Source: Ferrovaceae bacterium (GTDB lineage Bacteria; Pseudomonadota; Gammaproteobacteria; Burkholderiales; Ferrovaceae). Taken from it: 32,220 nt of DNA. Positions 1 to 11,287 of this stretch are shown here, piece after piece. How positions within the stretch are numbered: position 1 is the stretch's first letter; every line of letters begins with the position of its first letter. Where the stretch lies: NCBI GenBank assembly GCA_027311025.1, contig DAICZS010000020.1, positions 1 to 32,220 of the forward strand, in the 5' to 3' direction. Both the position numbers and the translations under genes were made by a program. The notes under the pieces are model-generated. The model was not told the origin of the DNA. It saw only the letters and a program-made list of their open reading frames with translations, and did no database searches.

Positions 1-1
1 C

Positions 2-685
2 TATAACTCCAGAACCAAGCTCTACACCGACTTTGGCCTTTTTACCGCAGACGGAGAGATTACCGCTGACGTCAACGAAATCTTCCTGCAGATCACGGGC
101 CTAGGACGGCATGCCGGACTGAAGCGCCTGTTCCAGTCCCCGTTCACGCTGCACTCCGAACTGAGCAGCGCCATCGCGCGCGAAATTGCACATGCCCGTG
201 CAGGACGCCGGGCGCGCATCATCGCCAAGATGAATGCCCTCACCGAGCCCACCATCATCGAATCGCTGTATGCCGCGGGGCAGGCCGGGGTGCGCGTGGA
301 CCTGATCGTGCGTGGCGTGTGCCTGCTGCGCCCCGGTGTGCCCGGCCTGTCGGAACGCATTCGCGTGATCTCCATCATCGGCCGTTTTCTCGAGCATCAC
401 CGCGTGTTTTACTTCCATAACGACGGCGCGGACGATATCTTCATTTCCAGCGCCGACTGGATGGAGCGCAATTTCTTCCGCCGCATCGAGGCCTGCGTGC
501 CCATCCTGGAACCCGGCATCAAGCGCCGCATGATGGCGGAGGGGCTGCGCCCCTATTTGCGCGACAATGTGCAAAGCTGGGAAATGAACGGCCAGGGCGA
601 ATACCGACGCCGCGTTGCCCGGGGCGGACGGCAGTTTTCTGCACATGAATTTCTGCTGGAACGCTATTCCCAGCCCCCCCAGTAA
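2..685 (+). CDS. ppk1: Polyphosphate kinase 1, C-terminal part (5' end outside window)
   Basis: Polyphosphate kinase makes and degrades inorganic polyphosphate from the gamma phosphate of ATP. The open frame enters from the left edge and ends at TAA 683-685, giving about 227 residues of the C-terminal catalytic domains. Recognisable PPK1 blocks are YTDFGLFTAD near the start, the RFLEHHRVFYF segment (the E. coli equivalent holds the second conserved histidine) and ISSADWMERN. The residues that carry the principal phospho-histidine lie upstream, outside the window. sixA follows 15 bp later on the same strand, so the two are probably cotranscribed. The family is secure; the full length cannot be judged. 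Confidence 0.95.
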   Translation, partial: YNSRTKLYTDFGLFTADGEITADVNEIFLQITGLGRHAGLKRLFQSPFTLHSELSSAIAREIAHARAGRRARIIAKMNALTEPTIIESLYAAGQAGVRVDLIVRGVCLLRPGVPGLSERIRVISIIGRFLEHHRVFYFHNDGADDIFISSADWMERNFFRRIEACVPILEPGIKRRMMAEGLRPYLRDNVQSWEMNGQGEYRRRVARGGRQFSAHEFLLERYSQPPQ

Positions 686-700
686 CCCCGGAGGAAGACC

Positions 701-1153
701 GTGGATCTGATTCTGTGGCGCCATGCCGAAGCCGAAGATACCGTTCCGGACCAGGACCGCGTGCTGACGGCGCGTGGTGAACACCAGGCACAGCGTGTGG
801 CGCAATGGCTGGGCAGCTCGCTGAACGCGCCCTATCGCGTCATCGCCAGTCCTGCCGTACGCACGCAAAGCACTGCAGCCGCGCTCACCCCCGATTTTGA
901 GACCAGCCGCATGGTAGGTGTGGGGGCCACGCCCGAGCAGATTCTCAAGGTGGCCCAGTGGCCCGATGCCCCCATCCCCGTGGTCGTGGTGGGGCACCAG
1001 CCTTCGTTGGGTCAGACCGCCGCGTTATTGCTGTCGGGGCGCCCCGACCATTGGAGCGTGCGCAAAGGGGCCTTGTGGTGGCTGTCGTATCGGGACCGCC
1101 ACGGCGTCGGGCAGGTGGTGCTGCGCGCCGTGCTCAACCCGGAGTTTGTGTAG
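701..1153 (+). CDS. sixA: Phosphohistidine phosphatase SixA-like
   Basis: This 150-residue protein belongs to the histidine phosphatase (phosphoglycerate mutase-like) superfamily. The RHA motif sits at residues 7-9 and a second conserved histidine lies in [11 protein letters not shown]. SixA removes phosphate from phospho-histidine on phosphotransfer proteins, so the specific substrate here is inferred from size and family. The start is GTG at 701, preceded by GAGGAAG at 691-697. It lies just downstream of ppk1. Its last 20 bases overlap the 3' end of glmM on the other strand, so there is no room for a dedicated terminator. Confidence 0.87.
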   Translation: MDLILWRHAEAEDTVPDQDRVLTARGEHQAQRVAQWLGSSLNAPYRVIASPAVRTQSTAAALTPDFETSRMVGVGATPEQILKVAQWPDAPIPVVVVGHQPSLGQTAALLLSGRPDHWSVRKGALWWLSYRDRHGVGQVVLRAVLNPEFV

Positions 1154-2504
1154 CGCCAGCCAGCTCGCGCACCGCCTCGGCAATGGTCTCGGCCCAGTGG
1201 GCCACGCGCCCGGCATCGGCGCCCTCCACCATCACGCGAATCAGCGGCTCGGTCCCCGATGGACGCAGCAATACGCGTCCCGACCCGCTGAGGTCACGCT
1301 CGGCCGCTTCCACGGCTGCGCGCACCCGGGGAGCCTGTTCCAGGTTGACGGGCAGGGCTGTCCGGACGTTGATGAGGCGTTGCGGAAAAAGCTTCACCTC
1401 GGCCGTATACGCGCCCAGCGTCGTGGCATTGGACACCAGCGCTGCCAGCACCTGCAATGCAGAGATGATGCCATCGCCGGTGCTGTGCTTGTCGCGGCAA
1501 ATGATGTGCCCCGAATTTTCCCCACCCCAGTACCAATCCAGTTCCGTCATCATCTCGAGCACATAGCGATCTCCCACCCTGGCCCGGGCAAAGGGAATGT
1601 TGCGCTGGGACAGGGCCAGTTCCACGGCCATGTTGGTCATGGCCGTGCCCACCACGCCGCCGCTGAAGCCAGGCTCCGTCTGGCGATGCTTGACGATGGC
1701 ATAGAGCAGCTGGTCGCCGTCGAAGAGCGTGCCCGCGCGGTCCACCATCATCAGGCGATCGCCATCGCCGTCCAGCGCAATGCCCAGATCAGCCTGGTGC
1801 GCCAGCACCGCGGCACGCAGGGCTTCGGGGTGGGTGGCCCCACAGGCGTCGTTGATGTTGGTGCCGTTGGGGGTGTTACCAATGGCCACCACCTCTGCCC
1901 CCAGCTCATGAAACACCAGTGGCGCGATGTGATAGGTGGCCCCATGGGCGCAGTCCACCACCAGCTTCAGCCCCTTCAAATCCAGGGTGGAGGGGAAGGT
2001 GCTTTTGCAGAACTCGATGTAACGTCCGGCCGCATCGTCCATGCGCCGCACGCGGCCCAGATGGGCCGAGTCGCGGCATATCAGGGGGCTATCCAGCAGG
2101 GCCTCGATGTCCATCTCGATGCTGTCCGGCAGCTTGGTGCCCGACGCGGAAAAGAACTTGATGCCGTTGTCATCATAGGGATTGTGCGAGGCACTGATCA
2201 TGACCCCGGCCTGCAGGCGCAGGGCGCGCGTGAGATAAGCCACGGCTGGCGTCGGCATGGGGCCCAGCAGCACCACATCCACGCCCGCTGCCGAGAGGCC
2301 GGCCTCCATTGCAGATTCCAGCATGTAACCCGAAATGCGGGTGTCCTTGCCGATGACCACGCGCGGGTGCACGCCCTCCTGTGCGTTGCTGCGCGTCAGC
2401 ACGACGCCTGCGGCAAATCCCAGGCGCAGCACCAGCTCGGGGGTGATAGGCCACTGTCCTACGCGCCCGCGGATGCCATCGGTTCCAAAATATTTTCGGC
2501 TCAT
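1134..2504 (-). CDS. glmM: Phosphoglucosamine mutase
   Basis: GlmM converts glucosamine-6-phosphate to glucosamine-1-phosphate in the cytoplasmic route to UDP-GlcNAc, used for peptidoglycan and lipopolysaccharide. The protein is 456 residues, usual for the family. It starts [13 protein letters not shown], has the SASHNP active-site loop with the phospho-serine near residue 106, the metal-binding DGDGDR motif in the middle, and the C-terminal phosphate-binding [17 protein letters not shown] 2504 has a strong AAGGAGG ribosome site upstream; the frame extends ten codons further, but those overlap folP and lack a site. folP ends 2 bp upstream, matching the common folP-glmM pair. Confidence 0.97.
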   Translation of the reverse strand: MSRKYFGTDGIRGRVGQWPITPELVLRLGFAAGVVLTRSNAQEGVHPRVVIGKDTRISGYMLESAMEAGLSAAGVDVVLLGPMPTPAVAYLTRALRLQAGVMISASHNPYDDNGIKFFSASGTKLPDSIEMDIEALLDSPLICRDSAHLGRVRRMDDAAGRYIEFCKSTFPSTLDLKGLKLVVDCAHGATYHIAPLVFHELGAEVVAIGNTPNGTNINDACGATHPEALRAAVLAHQADLGIALDGDGDRLMMVDRAGTLFDGDQLLYAIVKHRQTEPGFSGGVVGTAMTNMAVELALSQRNIPFARARVGDRYVLEMMTELDWYWGGENSGHIICRDKHSTGDGIISALQVLAALVSNATTLGAYTAEVKLFPQRLINVRTALPVNLEQAPRVRAAVEAAERDLSGSGRVLLRPSGTEPLIRVMVEGADAGRVAHWAETIAEAVRELAGATQTPG

Positions 2505-2506
2505 GC

Positions 2507-3337
2507 TCACTGACCTCCTTCCACGGCTTGCCACACGGCCAGGGCACTGGCAGTGGCAGCCACGTCATGGACCCGCACCATCCAGGCACCCCGCATCACG
2601 GCCAGCAGTGCGGCCGCCACGCTGCCGCTGACCCGGTCCGTCACTGCCCGTCCCGTCACTGCGCCCAGTACTGACTTGCGCGACAATCCTGCCAGCAACG
2701 GATACCCTGCGGCGGCAAGGGTATCAAGGCCGCGCAGCAAGGTCAGATTATGGGCAACGGTCTTGCCAAAGCCAAACCCCGGATCAAGGATGATGCGATT
2801 GCGTGCAATGCCTGCCGCCTCAGCGGCCTCGGCACGCGCCTTGAGGAATTGCCCGACTTCTTGCAACACGTCATCGTAATGCGGGTCATCCTGCATGGTG
2901 GCTGGCGTGCCCTGCATGTGCATCAGGCAAACGGCAGCGTCGGTGGCGGCGCAACAGGCCAGCGCGCCCGGTGCCCGCAGCGCATTGATGTCGTTCACCA
3001 ACGTTGCCCCCGCCGCCAGGGCAGCCTGCATGACTTCCACATGGCGGGTGTCGATGGAGATGGGCACGGGTCCCCCCGCCAATTGCTCGATGACGGGGAT
3101 GACCCGGCGCAGCTCTTCCTGCAGGGGTACGGGGGTGGCACCCGGTCGCGTGGATTCTCCGCCGATATCCAGCACGGCCACCCCCTCCTCCATCAACTGG
3201 AAGCCGCGCGCCACGGCCCGGTCCACGTCGGTGAAGAGGCCGCCGTCAGAAAAGGAATCCGGGGTGACGTTGAGCACGCCCATGATGAGCGGACGTTCGA
3301 GGGACAGGCGGTAGCTTCCGCAATGCAGTTCAGCCAT
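2507..3337 (-). CDS. folP: Dihydropteroate synthase
   Basis: FolP condenses p-aminobenzoate with 6-hydroxymethyl-dihydropterin pyrophosphate to make dihydropteroate in folate synthesis; it is the sulfonamide target. The 276-residue protein has the family landmarks in order: [14 protein letters not shown] near residue 20, [11 protein letters not shown] near residue 58, [11 protein letters not shown] with its following asparagine, and GLSRKS near residue 218. It lies between ftsH and glmM as in many proteobacteria. An intrinsic terminator (3353-3378) separates it from ftsH, so folP-glmM may rely on readthrough or on its own promoter. No clear promoter is visible in the 47 bp gap. Confidence 0.97.
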   Translation of the reverse strand: MAELHCGSYRLSLERPLIMGVLNVTPDSFSDGGLFTDVDRAVARGFQLMEEGVAVLDIGGESTRPGATPVPLQEELRRVIPVIEQLAGGPVPISIDTRHVEVMQAALAAGATLVNDINALRAPGALACCAATDAAVCLMHMQGTPATMQDDPHYDDVLQEVGQFLKARAEAAEAAGIARNRIILDPGFGFGKTVAHNLTLLRGLDTLAAAGYPLLAGLSRKSVLGAVTGRAVTDRVSGSVAAALLAVMRGAWMVRVHDVAATASALAVWQAVEGGQ

Positions 3338-3352
3338 CGTTGATTGGCCCGT

Positions 3353-3378
3353 AAAAAAATCCCGGGCTGCCCCGGGAT
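3353..3378 (-). terminator. Intrinsic terminator after ftsH
   Basis: Read on the minus strand this is an 8-bp GC-rich stem, ATCCCGGG / CCCGGGAT, with a 4-base loop (GCAG), followed by a run of seven T. It starts 7 bp after the ftsH stop codon and lies before the folP start, so it should end or reduce ftsH transcription before folP-glmM. Confidence 0.85.
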
Positions 3379-3384
3379 GTTGGA

Positions 3385-5289
3385 TCAGGTTTCCTGTGCA
3401 GGCCGTGCCGGTCCGGGAGCTGGCCCGGCCGTGGGCCCCGTTGCTGCCGGTGGCGGCACGTTGGGGGTGGACAGGCTGGGCTTGGGCGGTCGCGGCGGAC
3501 GGCCGGCCATGATGTCTTCAATCTGGTCGGCATCGATGGTCTCCCATTCCAGCAGCGCATGCGCCATGGCCTCGATCTTGTCGCGATTGGCTTCGATGAG
3601 GCGACGCGCCAGACCGTACTGTTCATCCACGATGCGGCGGATTTCGGCGTCCACCTTCTGCATGGTGGCTTCTGAAACGTTCTTGTGGGTGGTGATGGAG
3701 CGGCCCAGAAACACCTCGCCTTCATTTTCACCGTACACCACGGGGCCCAGGCTGTCTGACATGCCCCATTGGGTCACCATGCGTCGCGCCATTTCCGTGG
3801 CGCGCTCAAAGTCGTTGCTGGCGCCCGTGGTCATCTGGTTCATGAAGACCTCTTCGGCAATGCGCCCGCCAAACAACACCGAAATGTTCTGCAGGATCTG
3901 CTCGCGATTCATGCTGTAGCGATCCTCGGTGGGCAGTTGCATGGTGACGCCCAGTGCGCGTCCGCGAGGAATGATGGTGACCTTGTGCACAGGGTCGGTG
4001 CGATCAAGCAGGCGGGCCACCACGGCATGGCCCGACTCATGGTAAGCCGTATTGCGGCGTTCCTGCTCGGGCATCACCATGGAACGGCGTTCGGCACCCA
4101 TGATGATCTTGTCCTTGGCGCGCTCGAAATCTTCCATGTCCACCAGCCGCTTGTTGCTGCGGGCGGCAAACAGTGCGGCCTCATTGACGAGGTTGGCAAG
4201 GTCAGCCCCCGAAAAGCCTGGCGTGCCGCGCGCGATGATGTCGGCGCGCACGTCTGGCGCAATCGGAACCTTGCGCATGTGTACCAGGAGAATCTGCTCG
4301 CGTCCGCGAATGTCGGGCAGGGGCACCACCACCTGGCGGTCGAAGCGACCGGGGCGCATCAGGGCAGGATCGAGCACGTCCGGCCGGTTGGTGGCCGCAA
4401 TCACGATCACCCCCACCGTGCCTTCAAAACCATCCATCTCCACCAGCAACTGGTTGAGGGTCTGTTCGCGCTCGTCGTTGCCGCCACCCAGTCCGGCGCC
4501 GCGCTGGCGACCCACCGCATCGATTTCGTCGATGAAGACGATGCAGGGTGCGCTTTTCTTGGCCTGTTCGAACATGTCGCGCACGCGCGCAGCGCCCACG
4601 CCCACGAACATTTCAACGAAATCCGAACCGGAGATGCTGAAGAACGGCACCTTGGCTTCGCCGGCAATGGCCCGCGCCAGCAAGGTCTTGCCGGTACCGG
4701 GACTGCCCACCATCAACACCCCACGGGGAATGCGCCCGCCAAGTTTCTGGAACTTGCTGGGGTCGCGCAGGAATTCCACCAGTTCTGAGACCTCTTCCTT
4801 GGCTTCGTCCACCCCGGCTACGTCGGCAAAGGTGACCGGATTGGTGTTTTCATCCAGCATGCGTGCCCGGCTCTTGCCGAAGGAGAAGCCCATCGCGCGG
4901 CCACCGCCGCCCTGCATCTGGCGCATGAAGAAAATCCACACGCCGATGAGCAGCAGCATCGGAAACCAGGACATGAGCAGGTTCATGAAAATGGACGGCT
5001 CTTCTTCCGGTTTGGCTGAAACCGCCACGCCGTACTTGAGCAGGTCGCTCACCAGCCACGGATCGGAAGGCGCGTAGGACGTGAACGGCTTGCCGTCGGT
5101 CTTTTCGCCGCGCAGGGCACGCCCGTCAATGACCACCTTGGCCACATGACCGGCCTTCATCTCATCGATGAAGGATGAATAGGTCAGGACGTCCGTGGTG
5201 GGCTGGCGCCCCTGAAACTGGCTGACCAACAGCATCAGCACGACTCCCACGAACAACCAGGCCAGAATGTTTTTGACGATACTGTTCAA
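3385..5289 (-). CDS. ftsH: ATP-dependent zinc metalloprotease FtsH
   Basis: FtsH is a membrane-anchored AAA+ protease that degrades misassembled membrane proteins and short-lived regulators. Using TTG 5289 it has 634 residues: a first membrane helix (about 5-25), a periplasmic part, a second helix (about 103-125), Walker A GSPGTGKT near 195-202, Walker B FIDEID near 252-257, the SRH region around [19 protein letters not shown], and the zinc site HESGH near 417-421. The tail is rich in proline and alanine. A longer frame could start at TTG 5304, but that stretch contains the GGAGGAA ribosome site placed six bases before TTG 5289, which decides the start. An intrinsic terminator follows directly. 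Confidence 0.97.
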   Translation of the reverse strand: MNSIVKNILAWLFVGVVLMLLVSQFQGRQPTTDVLTYSSFIDEMKAGHVAKVVIDGRALRGEKTDGKPFTSYAPSDPWLVSDLLKYGVAVSAKPEEEPSIFMNLLMSWFPMLLLIGVWIFFMRQMQGGGGRAMGFSFGKSRARMLDENTNPVTFADVAGVDEAKEEVSELVEFLRDPSKFQKLGGRIPRGVLMVGSPGTGKTLLARAIAGEAKVPFFSISGSDFVEMFVGVGAARVRDMFEQAKKSAPCIVFIDEIDAVGRQRGAGLGGGNDEREQTLNQLLVEMDGFEGTVGVIVIAATNRPDVLDPALMRPGRFDRQVVVPLPDIRGREQILLVHMRKVPIAPDVRADIIARGTPGFSGADLANLVNEAALFAARSNKRLVDMEDFERAKDKIIMGAERRSMVMPEQERRNTAYHESGHAVVARLLDRTDPVHKVTIIPRGRALGVTMQLPTEDRYSMNREQILQNISVLFGGRIAEEVFMNQMTTGASNDFERATEMARRMVTQWGMSDSLGPVVYGENEGEVFLGRSITTHKNVSEATMQKVDAEIRRIVDEQYGLARRLIEANRDKIEAMAHALLEWETIDADQIEDIMAGRPPRPPKPSLSTPNVPPPAATGPTAGPAPGPARPAQET

Positions 5290-5368
5290 GACGGATTCCT
5301 CCAAGCGCTCACGCCAAACCTCGGGCAGAACAAGCCCCGTGGTTTCATTGTAATCCTAAAACCGGCCC

Positions 5369-6028
5369 TCATTCAGCGTGAAAATGCTTTCGCAATGCTT
5401 CCTGTGCCCCGGGTTTGAGGTTTTTGCCCAACAAATAGACTTCCGGGCTGCGGTCCCGCGACGCTGCGGGTTTGCGGGTTGCCACGGATTCAAACACTGA
5501 CCGCATCAGCCGGACAAAAGGTTCGAAATCGAGTCCATGAAACACTTTGACCAGGAACTTTCCATTTTGTTTCAAAGTGTTGGCAGAAAATTCCAGGGCC
5601 GCTTCCCACAGTTCCGTGGCGCGGGCCTGGTCATATAGGGCCACCCCACTTACATTGGGGGCCAAATCGGATAAAACAAGGTCTGCCCCCCCTTCACGCA
5701 AGCCGGCAGCCAGGGCACGGCGCACTTCGGGGTCGTTGAAATCACCCTGGATGAACTGTACCCCCTCCAGCGGCACCATGGGCAAGAGGTCAATGGCCCA
5801 CACTTCCCCGCGTCGCCCCATGCGGGTGCGCGCCACCTGGGACCATCCGCCGGGCGCGGCCCCGAGGTCCACCACCTGCAGGCCCGGCAGCAGCAACCGG
5901 TCGCGGTCGTCGATTTCCATCAATTTGTAGGAGGCGCGGGAGCGATAGCCTTCGAGGCGTGCTTTCTTGACGAAAGGATCGTTGACGTGCTCCCGCATCC
6001 AGGCCTTGCTGGTTCGGGTGGGTTTCAT
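5369..6028 (-). CDS. rlmE: 23S rRNA 2'-O-ribose U2552 methyltransferase
   Basis: RlmE (RrmJ/FtsJ) methylates the ribose of U2552 in the ribosomal A-loop using S-adenosylmethionine, a late step of 50S assembly. The protein is 219 residues. The SAM-binding motif VVDLGAAPGGWSQVA lies near residues 52-66, and the K-D-K-E catalytic tetrad appears to be K35, D121, K161 and E196, each offset by three from the E. coli positions as I recall them. Its ATG overlaps the stop of yhbY in an ATGA, implying translational coupling. ftsH follows after 79 bp, the classic rlmE-ftsH order. Confidence 0.96.
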   Translation of the reverse strand: MKPTRTSKAWMREHVNDPFVKKARLEGYRSRASYKLMEIDDRDRLLLPGLQVVDLGAAPGGWSQVARTRMGRRGEVWAIDLLPMVPLEGVQFIQGDFNDPEVRRALAAGLREGGADLVLSDLAPNVSGVALYDQARATELWEAALEFSANTLKQNGKFLVKVFHGLDFEPFVRLMRSVFESVATRKPAASRDRSPEVYLLGKNLKPGAQEALRKHFHAE

Positions 6029-6348
6029 CGCGGCCGGTACAGTACCAATACCTTGCCGATCTGTTGCACGGGTGCCGCCGAAAGGCGCTGGCAGATGGCG
6101 TCCTGGATTGCTTCACGGGCGGCACGATCGCCCCCCGAAACCTTGAGCTTGATGAGTTCGTGCGCCTTCAGGGCCGCGTCGATTTCCAGTAAAACGGGGT
6201 CGGTGAGGCCCGCTTGCCCCAGCATCACCACCGGGTTGAGGGCATGCGCCCGGGCCCGCAGTGCGCTGCGTTGGGCCGGGGTCAGGAAAAGCGCCTGTCC
6301 CGGCTTGGGTAACACCGGCTTAGCCGTATCTGACGTCGAGGATTTCAT
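6025..6348 (-). CDS. yhbY: YhbY-family RNA-binding protein
   Basis: This 107-residue protein carries a CRS1-YhbY (CRM) RNA-binding domain, starting about [21 protein letters not shown] and containing the GxxG-like segment GQAGLT. The family associates with pre-50S ribosomal particles. The ATG at 6348 lies inside the 3' end of greA (29 bp overlap) and has AAAGGA just before it; a GTG at 6315 would start almost immediately after greA and is an alternative. The first 20 or so residues precede the conserved domain, so the start is uncertain. The ATGA overlap with rlmE joins two ribosome-assembly genes. Confidence 0.9.
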   Translation of the reverse strand: MKSSTSDTAKPVLPKPGQALFLTPAQRSALRARAHALNPVVMLGQAGLTDPVLLEIDAALKAHELIKLKVSGGDRAAREAIQDAICQRLSAAPVQQIGKVLVLYRPR

Positions 6349-6796
6349 ATTCCTTTACCCCGCCTGGTGCGTTGACTTCGGCCACGTCGCCCGCAAATTT
6401 CCCGATCAGGGAACGGGCAATGGGCGAACTGATGGAAATTTTGCCTTCCTTGATGTCGGCTTCGTCCTCGCCCACGATCTGGTAGGTCACGATGTCCCCT
6501 GAGGCCACGTCCTCCAGTTCCACCGTCGAGGCAAACACGCAGCGACCATCCGGGTCGAGCAGGGAAGGATCGATGATCTGGGCGTTGGAGAGCTTGGACT
6601 CGAGGTCGGCAATCCGGCCTTCAATGAAGGACTGGCGTTCCTTGGCAGCATCGTACTCGGCGTTTTCAGAAAGATCGCCCTGCGCACGCGCTTCGCTGAT
6701 GGCCTGGATGACCGCCGGCCGCTGCACATGCTTGAGATGATGCAGTTCGGCCTTCAATTTTTCGGCCCCCACAACCGTCAATGGGACTTTGTTCAT
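6320..6796 (-). CDS. greA: Transcription elongation factor GreA
   Basis: GreA enters the RNA polymerase secondary channel and stimulates cleavage of backtracked transcripts. At 158 residues it has the family length: an N-terminal coiled coil (about 1-75) with [19 protein letters not shown], whose acidic tip residues serve catalysis in the family, then the globular C-terminal domain with [18 protein letters not shown]. The start codon overlaps the carB stop in an ATGA (6793-6796), so it is probably translated as the third gene of a carA-carB-greA operon, an arrangement seen in other beta- and gammaproteobacteria. Confidence 0.97.
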   Translation of the reverse strand: MNKVPLTVVGAEKLKAELHHLKHVQRPAVIQAISEARAQGDLSENAEYDAAKERQSFIEGRIADLESKLSNAQIIDPSLLDPDGRCVFASTVELEDVASGDIVTYQIVGEDEADIKEGKISISSPIARSLIGKFAGDVAEVNAPGGVKEYEILDVRYG

Positions 6797-9700
6797 GCTT
6801 CCACTCCTGCCTGTTGTATTTGTCCTTGTAGTGACTGCAGATCGTAAATGCCCAGGTGTTGCGTCAATTGCATGCCCAGGCAGGCGGCGCGCGCGCCGGC
6901 CACGGTGGTGTAATAGGTGACGCGCCCCTGCAGCGCCGCATTGCGAATGGACCAGGAATCCTGCACTGCGCGCGACTGTTCTTCCACCGTGTTGATGATC
7001 AGGCTGATTTCACGGTTCTTCACCATGTCCACGATGTGCGGACGGCCCTCGGCCACCTTGTTGACCGGAACGACCTTGAGGCCGACGGCCTCGAGCGCGG
7101 CACAGGTGCCGCGCGTGGCCACCAGGGTAAAGCCCATGGCCGCAAGGCTGCGGGCAATGTCCACGATGGGCGCCTTGTCGGCGTTTCTGACGCTGATGAA
7201 GACCTTGCCCGCTGTGGGCAGCTTGACTCCGGCCGCAAGCTGGGACTTCACGAAGGCTTCGGCAAAGGTGGCGCCCACGCCCATCACTTCCCCGGTGGAC
7301 TTCATCTCGGGCCCCAGAATGGGGTCCACCCCGGGGAACTTGGTGAAGGGAAACACCGCCTCCTTGACGGAGAAGTACGGCGGCACGATCTCGTGGCTCA
7401 CGCCCTGCGAGGCCAGTGTCTGACCTGCCATGCAGCGCGCCGCAATCTTGGCCAGCTGGCGCCCGGTGGCCTTGGCCACATAGGGTACGGTGCGCGAGGC
7501 ACGCGGATTGACTTCCAGCACGTAAACCGTCTCGCGCTGAATGGCAAACTGGACGTTCATGAGGCCCACCACGCCCAGCGCATGGGCCATGGCCACCGTC
7601 TGGCGACGCAACTCGTCTTGCAGGGCGGACGACAGGCTGAAAGGCGGCAGCGAGCAGGCCGAATCGCCGGAATGCACGCCGGCCTGTTCGATGTGTTCCA
7701 TGATGCCGCCAATCACCACCTGCGTTCCATCGGACACGGCGTCCACGTCCACCTCGATGGCATCGTTGAGAAAACGGTCCAGCAGGATGGGCGCGTCGCG
7801 CGTCACGGCCACGCCATTCATGCCATCGGTGTCCGTCACCACCTCGCGCAGATATTTTTCGAGGTCGGCCGGGGTATGCACGATCTGCATGGCGCGTCCG
7901 CCCAGCACGTAGCTGGGGCGCACCACCATGGGGTAACCCAGTTCGCTGGCTATGGTCAGCGTGGACTCGCGATCGAAGGCAATGCGGTTGTCGGGTTGGC
8001 GCAGCCCCAGTTCATGCAGCATCTGCTGGAAACGCTTGCGGTCCTCAGCGCGATCGATGCTGTCCGGCGTCGTGCCGATGATGGGCACCCCGGCTGCTTC
8101 CAGCCCGCGGGCCAGCTTCAAGGGCGTCTGCCCGCCAAACTGGACGATGACGCCCTGCGGCTGTTCAATGGCCACGATCTCGAGGACGTCTTCCAGCGTC
8201 AGGGGCTCGAAATACAGGCGATCCGAGGTGTCGTAATCGGTGGAAACCGTCTCGGGATTGCAATTCACCATGATGGTTTCGTAGCCATCTTCGCGCAGCG
8301 CGAGGGCAGCATGCACGCAGCAGTAATCAAATTCGATGCCCTGGCCGATGCGGTTGGGACCACCGCCCAGCACCATGATTTTCTTGCGTGAGGTGGGATG
8401 GGCCTCGCACTCCTCATCGTAGCTGGAATACTGGTAGGCCGTGCTGGTGGAAAACTCGGCAGCACAGGTGTCCACCCGCTTGTAGACGGGGCGAATGCCC
8501 TGGGCATGGCGCCGGGCGCGAACCTGGTGTTCGTCCGTGCCCAGGAGCTTGGCCAGGCGCCGGTCGGAAAACCCCTTGCGCTTGAGATGAAGCAGGCGCG
8601 CGGCATCCAGCGAGGCCAGCGTTTGTCCGCCAAGGCGCGATTCCTCTGCGATGAGGTCCTGGATTTCCGCGAGGAACCAGGGGTCGATGCGCGAGAGGCG
8701 CTGCACTTCGTCGCGCGTCATGCCCACGCGGAAGGCGTCGGCCAGGAACCAGAGGCGATGGGGCCCGGGGGCAGCCAGTTCGGCCTCGATTTCGGTGCGA
8801 TCGGTGGATACTTCGTCCAGGCCGTTGGCGCCGGTTTCCAGTCCCCGCAAGGCTTTCTGCAGCGACTCCTGGAACGAGCGGCCGATGGCCATGACTTCTC
8901 CCACTGACTTCATCTGCGTGGTCAGGCGGTCGTTGGCCTGGGGAAATTTCTCGAAGGCAAAGCGCGGGACCTTGGTGACCACATAGTCGATGCTGGGCTC
9001 GAAGGAGGCCGGCGTCGCCCCTCCGGTGATGTCGTTCTTCAATTCGTCGAGGGTGTAGCCCACGGCCAGTTTGGCCGCCACCTTGGCGATGGGAAACCCG
9101 GTGGCCTTGGAGGCCAGCGCCGAGGAGCGCGAGACACGCGGATTCATTTCGATCACGATCATGCGGCCATCGACCGGGTTGACCGCAAACTGCACGTTGG
9201 AGCCGCCCGTCTCCACCCCGATCTCGCGCAGCACGGCCAGCGAGGCGTCGCGCATGATCTGGTATTCCTTGTCGGTGAGCGTCTGCGCCGGGGCCACGGT
9301 AATGGAGTCGCCGGTATGCACGCCCATGGCGTCAAAGTTTTCGATGGAACAGACGATGATGCAGTTGTCGTTGCGATCCCGCACCACTTCCATTTCAAAC
9401 TCTTTCCAGCCGATTACCGACTCTTCCACCAGCAATTCACGGGTGGGCGAGGCATCGAGGCCCCGTTCGCAAATGGCCAGGAACTCTTCCTGGTTGTAGG
9501 CAATCCCGCCCCCACTGCCGCCCATGGTGAAGGAGGGGCGAATGATGGCAGGAAAACCCACCTGGGCCTGGACTTGCAACGCTTCCTCCAGGCTATGGGC
9601 AATGGCGGAGCGCGGCGTGGACAGCCCGATACGGGTCATGGCCGCCTTGAACTTTTCGCGGTCCTCGGCCTTGTCGATGGCTTCCTTGCGCGCGCCGATC

Positions 9701-10044
9701 ATTTCGACGCCATATTTTTCAAGGACCCCTTCCCGGGCTAGGTCGAGCGCACAGTTCAACGCGGTCTGCCCCCCCATGGTCGGCAGAAGGGCGTCAGGGC
9801 GTTCCTTCTCGATGATCTGTTCGATGATCTTCCAGGTCACGGGTTCGATGTAGGTGACATCGGCCATGTCCGGGTCGGTCATGATGGTGGCCGGGTTGGA
9901 GTTGACCAGGATGACGCGGTAGCCTTCTTCACGCAGTGCCTTGCAGGCCTGCGCTCCGGAGTAATCGAATTCGCAGGCTTGACCGATCACGATCGGGCCG
10001 GCGCCGATGATCAGGATGGACTTGATGTCTGTTCGCTTGGGCAT
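6793..10044 (-). CDS. carB: Carbamoyl-phosphate synthase large subunit
   Basis: CarB uses ammonia from CarA, bicarbonate and two ATP to form carbamoyl phosphate for arginine and pyrimidine synthesis. The 1083-residue length matches the family. It starts [20 protein letters not shown], shows two homologous ATP-grasp halves (the second begins about [20 protein letters not shown]), and ends with the allosteric MGS-like domain from about residue 940 ([18 protein letters not shown], then [13 protein letters not shown]). carA lies 11 bp upstream and greA overlaps its stop. A 511-residue frame on the opposite strand is a composition shadow. Confidence 0.98.
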   Translation of the reverse strand: MPKRTDIKSILIIGAGPIVIGQACEFDYSGAQACKALREEGYRVILVNSNPATIMTDPDMADVTYIEPVTWKIIEQIIEKERPDALLPTMGGQTALNCALDLAREGVLEKYGVEMIGARKEAIDKAEDREKFKAAMTRIGLSTPRSAIAHSLEEALQVQAQVGFPAIIRPSFTMGGSGGGIAYNQEEFLAICERGLDASPTRELLVEESVIGWKEFEMEVVRDRNDNCIIVCSIENFDAMGVHTGDSITVAPAQTLTDKEYQIMRDASLAVLREIGVETGGSNVQFAVNPVDGRMIVIEMNPRVSRSSALASKATGFPIAKVAAKLAVGYTLDELKNDITGGATPASFEPSIDYVVTKVPRFAFEKFPQANDRLTTQMKSVGEVMAIGRSFQESLQKALRGLETGANGLDEVSTDRTEIEAELAAPGPHRLWFLADAFRVGMTRDEVQRLSRIDPWFLAEIQDLIAEESRLGGQTLASLDAARLLHLKRKGFSDRRLAKLLGTDEHQVRARRHAQGIRPVYKRVDTCAAEFSTSTAYQYSSYDEECEAHPTSRKKIMVLGGGPNRIGQGIEFDYCCVHAALALREDGYETIMVNCNPETVSTDYDTSDRLYFEPLTLEDVLEIVAIEQPQGVIVQFGGQTPLKLARGLEAAGVPIIGTTPDSIDRAEDRKRFQQMLHELGLRQPDNRIAFDRESTLTIASELGYPMVVRPSYVLGGRAMQIVHTPADLEKYLREVVTDTDGMNGVAVTRDAPILLDRFLNDAIEVDVDAVSDGTQVVIGGIMEHIEQAGVHSGDSACSLPPFSLSSALQDELRRQTVAMAHALGVVGLMNVQFAIQRETVYVLEVNPRASRTVPYVAKATGRQLAKIAARCMAGQTLASQGVSHEIVPPYFSVKEAVFPFTKFPGVDPILGPEMKSTGEVMGVGATFAEAFVKSQLAAGVKLPTAGKVFISVRNADKAPIVDIARSLAAMGFTLVATRGTCAALEAVGLKVVPVNKVAEGRPHIVDMVKNREISLIINTVEEQSRAVQDSWSIRNAALQGRVTYYTTVAGARAACLGMQLTQHLGIYDLQSLQGQIQQAGVEA

Positions 10045-10055
10045 GGCAATCTCGG

Positions 10056-11207
10056 TCAGGCCCTATGGGCCTTCATCAGGCTGATGAAATGGTCAAACAG
10101 GCCGCCGGCCTCATGGGGGCCGGGACTGGCTTCGGGGTGCCCCTGAAAACTGAACGCCGGACGGTCGGTGCGGGCCACGCCCTGCAGGCTGCCATCGAAC
10201 AGGGAGACATGGGTGACGCGCAGATTGGCCGGCAGGCTGGCCTGATCCACCGCAAAGCCGTGATTCTGGCTGGTGATCATCACGCGGCGCGACGCGAGGT
10301 CCTGCACCGGGTGGTTGGCCCCGTGGTGACCGAACTTCATCTTGAGCGTGCGGCCGCCCGAAGCCAGCGCCAGCAGCTGGTGCCCAAGGCAGATGCCAAA
10401 GGTGGGCAGGCCGGCATCGACGATCTTGCGGATGGCCGTGATGGCGTAGTCGCAGGGCTCGGGGTCTCCCGGTCCGTTGGAGAGGAAAACGCCATCCGGA
10501 CGCAGGGCCAGCACGTCTTCGGCGGACGTCGTGGCCGGTATCACAGTGACTTCGCAGCCGCGGTCGCGCAGCATGCGCAGGATGTTGCGCTTGACGCCGT
10601 AATCGTAGGCCACCACGCGGAAACGGTCCTCGCCTGGCGCGGCAAACCCCTGGCCCAGATGCCAGCTGCCCTCGGTCCAGGTGTAGGGCGCAGCGCAACT
10701 CACCACGCGCGCCAGGTCCATGCCGGCCAACCCCGGGAAAGCCTCTGCCGCGGCCTTCGCCGCGGCCTCATCCAGGGGGCCCGCCATCAGGCAGCCCCCC
10801 TGCGCGCCCTTTTCGCGTAGCAGGCGCGTCAGGCGTCGCGTGTCGATGCCGGCAATGGCCACCACATTGCGCGCCTGCAGATAATCCGTGAGGGATTGTT
10901 GCGAGCGCCAGTTGGACAACTGGTGCGGCAGGTCGCGAATGATCAGGCCGGCTGCAAACACCACGCCGGATTCGGCATCTTCAGGGTTGGTGCCCACGTT
11001 TCCGATATGCGGGCAGGTCAGGGTAACGATCTGGCGACAGTAGGAAGGGTCGGTTAGGATTTCCTGGTAGCCTGTCATGGCCGTATTGAAAACGACTTCG
11101 CCCACACTACGCCCAAGGGCACCGATGGATTGCCCCCGGAACACCGACCCGTCCGCCAATACCAGAATGGCGGGCGCAGTCGTCGTTGCGGTACTGGCAT
11201 GGGCCAT
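10056..11207 (-). CDS. carA: Carbamoyl-phosphate synthase small subunit
   Basis: CarA is the class I glutamine amidotransferase subunit that hydrolyses glutamine and passes ammonia to CarB. The 383-residue protein has the N-terminal CarA domain ([17 protein letters not shown]), the nucleophile Cys273 in [10 protein letters not shown], and the [11 protein letters not shown] motif near the C-terminus supplying the catalytic His and Glu. ATG 11207 has GGAG ten bases upstream. Its leader, about 75 nt from the predicted start point, contains a terminator-like hairpin (see 11239-11275), suggesting control of the carAB-greA transcript. No leader peptide is apparent. Confidence 0.97.
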   Translation of the reverse strand: MAHASTATTTAPAILVLADGSVFRGQSIGALGRSVGEVVFNTAMTGYQEILTDPSYCRQIVTLTCPHIGNVGTNPEDAESGVVFAAGLIIRDLPHQLSNWRSQQSLTDYLQARNVVAIAGIDTRRLTRLLREKGAQGGCLMAGPLDEAAAKAAAEAFPGLAGMDLARVVSCAAPYTWTEGSWHLGQGFAAPGEDRFRVVAYDYGVKRNILRMLRDRGCEVTVIPATTSAEDVLALRPDGVFLSNGPGDPEPCDYAITAIRKIVDAGLPTFGICLGHQLLALASGGRTLKMKFGHHGANHPVQDLASRRVMITSQNHGFAVDQASLPANLRVTHVSLFDGSLQGVARTDRPAFSFQGHPEASPGPHEAGGLFDHFISLMKAHRA

Positions 11208-11238
11208 TACAAGAGTACTCCAGATGGGATTTGATATG

Positions 11239-11275
11239 AAAAACGGGAAGGACGCTGTGCGCGACTTTCCCGTTT
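11239..11275 (-). terminator. Terminator-like hairpin in the carA leader (possible attenuator)
   Basis: On the minus strand the arms AAACGGGAA (11267-11275) and TTCCCGTTT (11241-11249) form a perfect 9-bp stem. The 17-base interior can add a CGC/GCG pairing around a GCACA loop. A run of five T (11239-11243) ends the structure. It can terminate dapB transcripts, but it also lies downstream of the predicted carA promoter, so carAB transcripts must pass through it. Confidence 0.75.
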
Positions 11276-11287
11276 CCGATTGGTGGA

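Noticed and set aside
918-2513. 531-codon open frame on the plus strand across glmM
   Set aside because: It is antisense to a clear glmM, rich in His, Gly, Arg and Gln as expected from a GC-rich shadow, and resembles no family.
6856-8391. 511-codon open frame on the plus strand inside carB
   Set aside because: Antisense shadow of a full, well-conserved carB; His/Gly-rich low-complexity composition and no recognisable motif.
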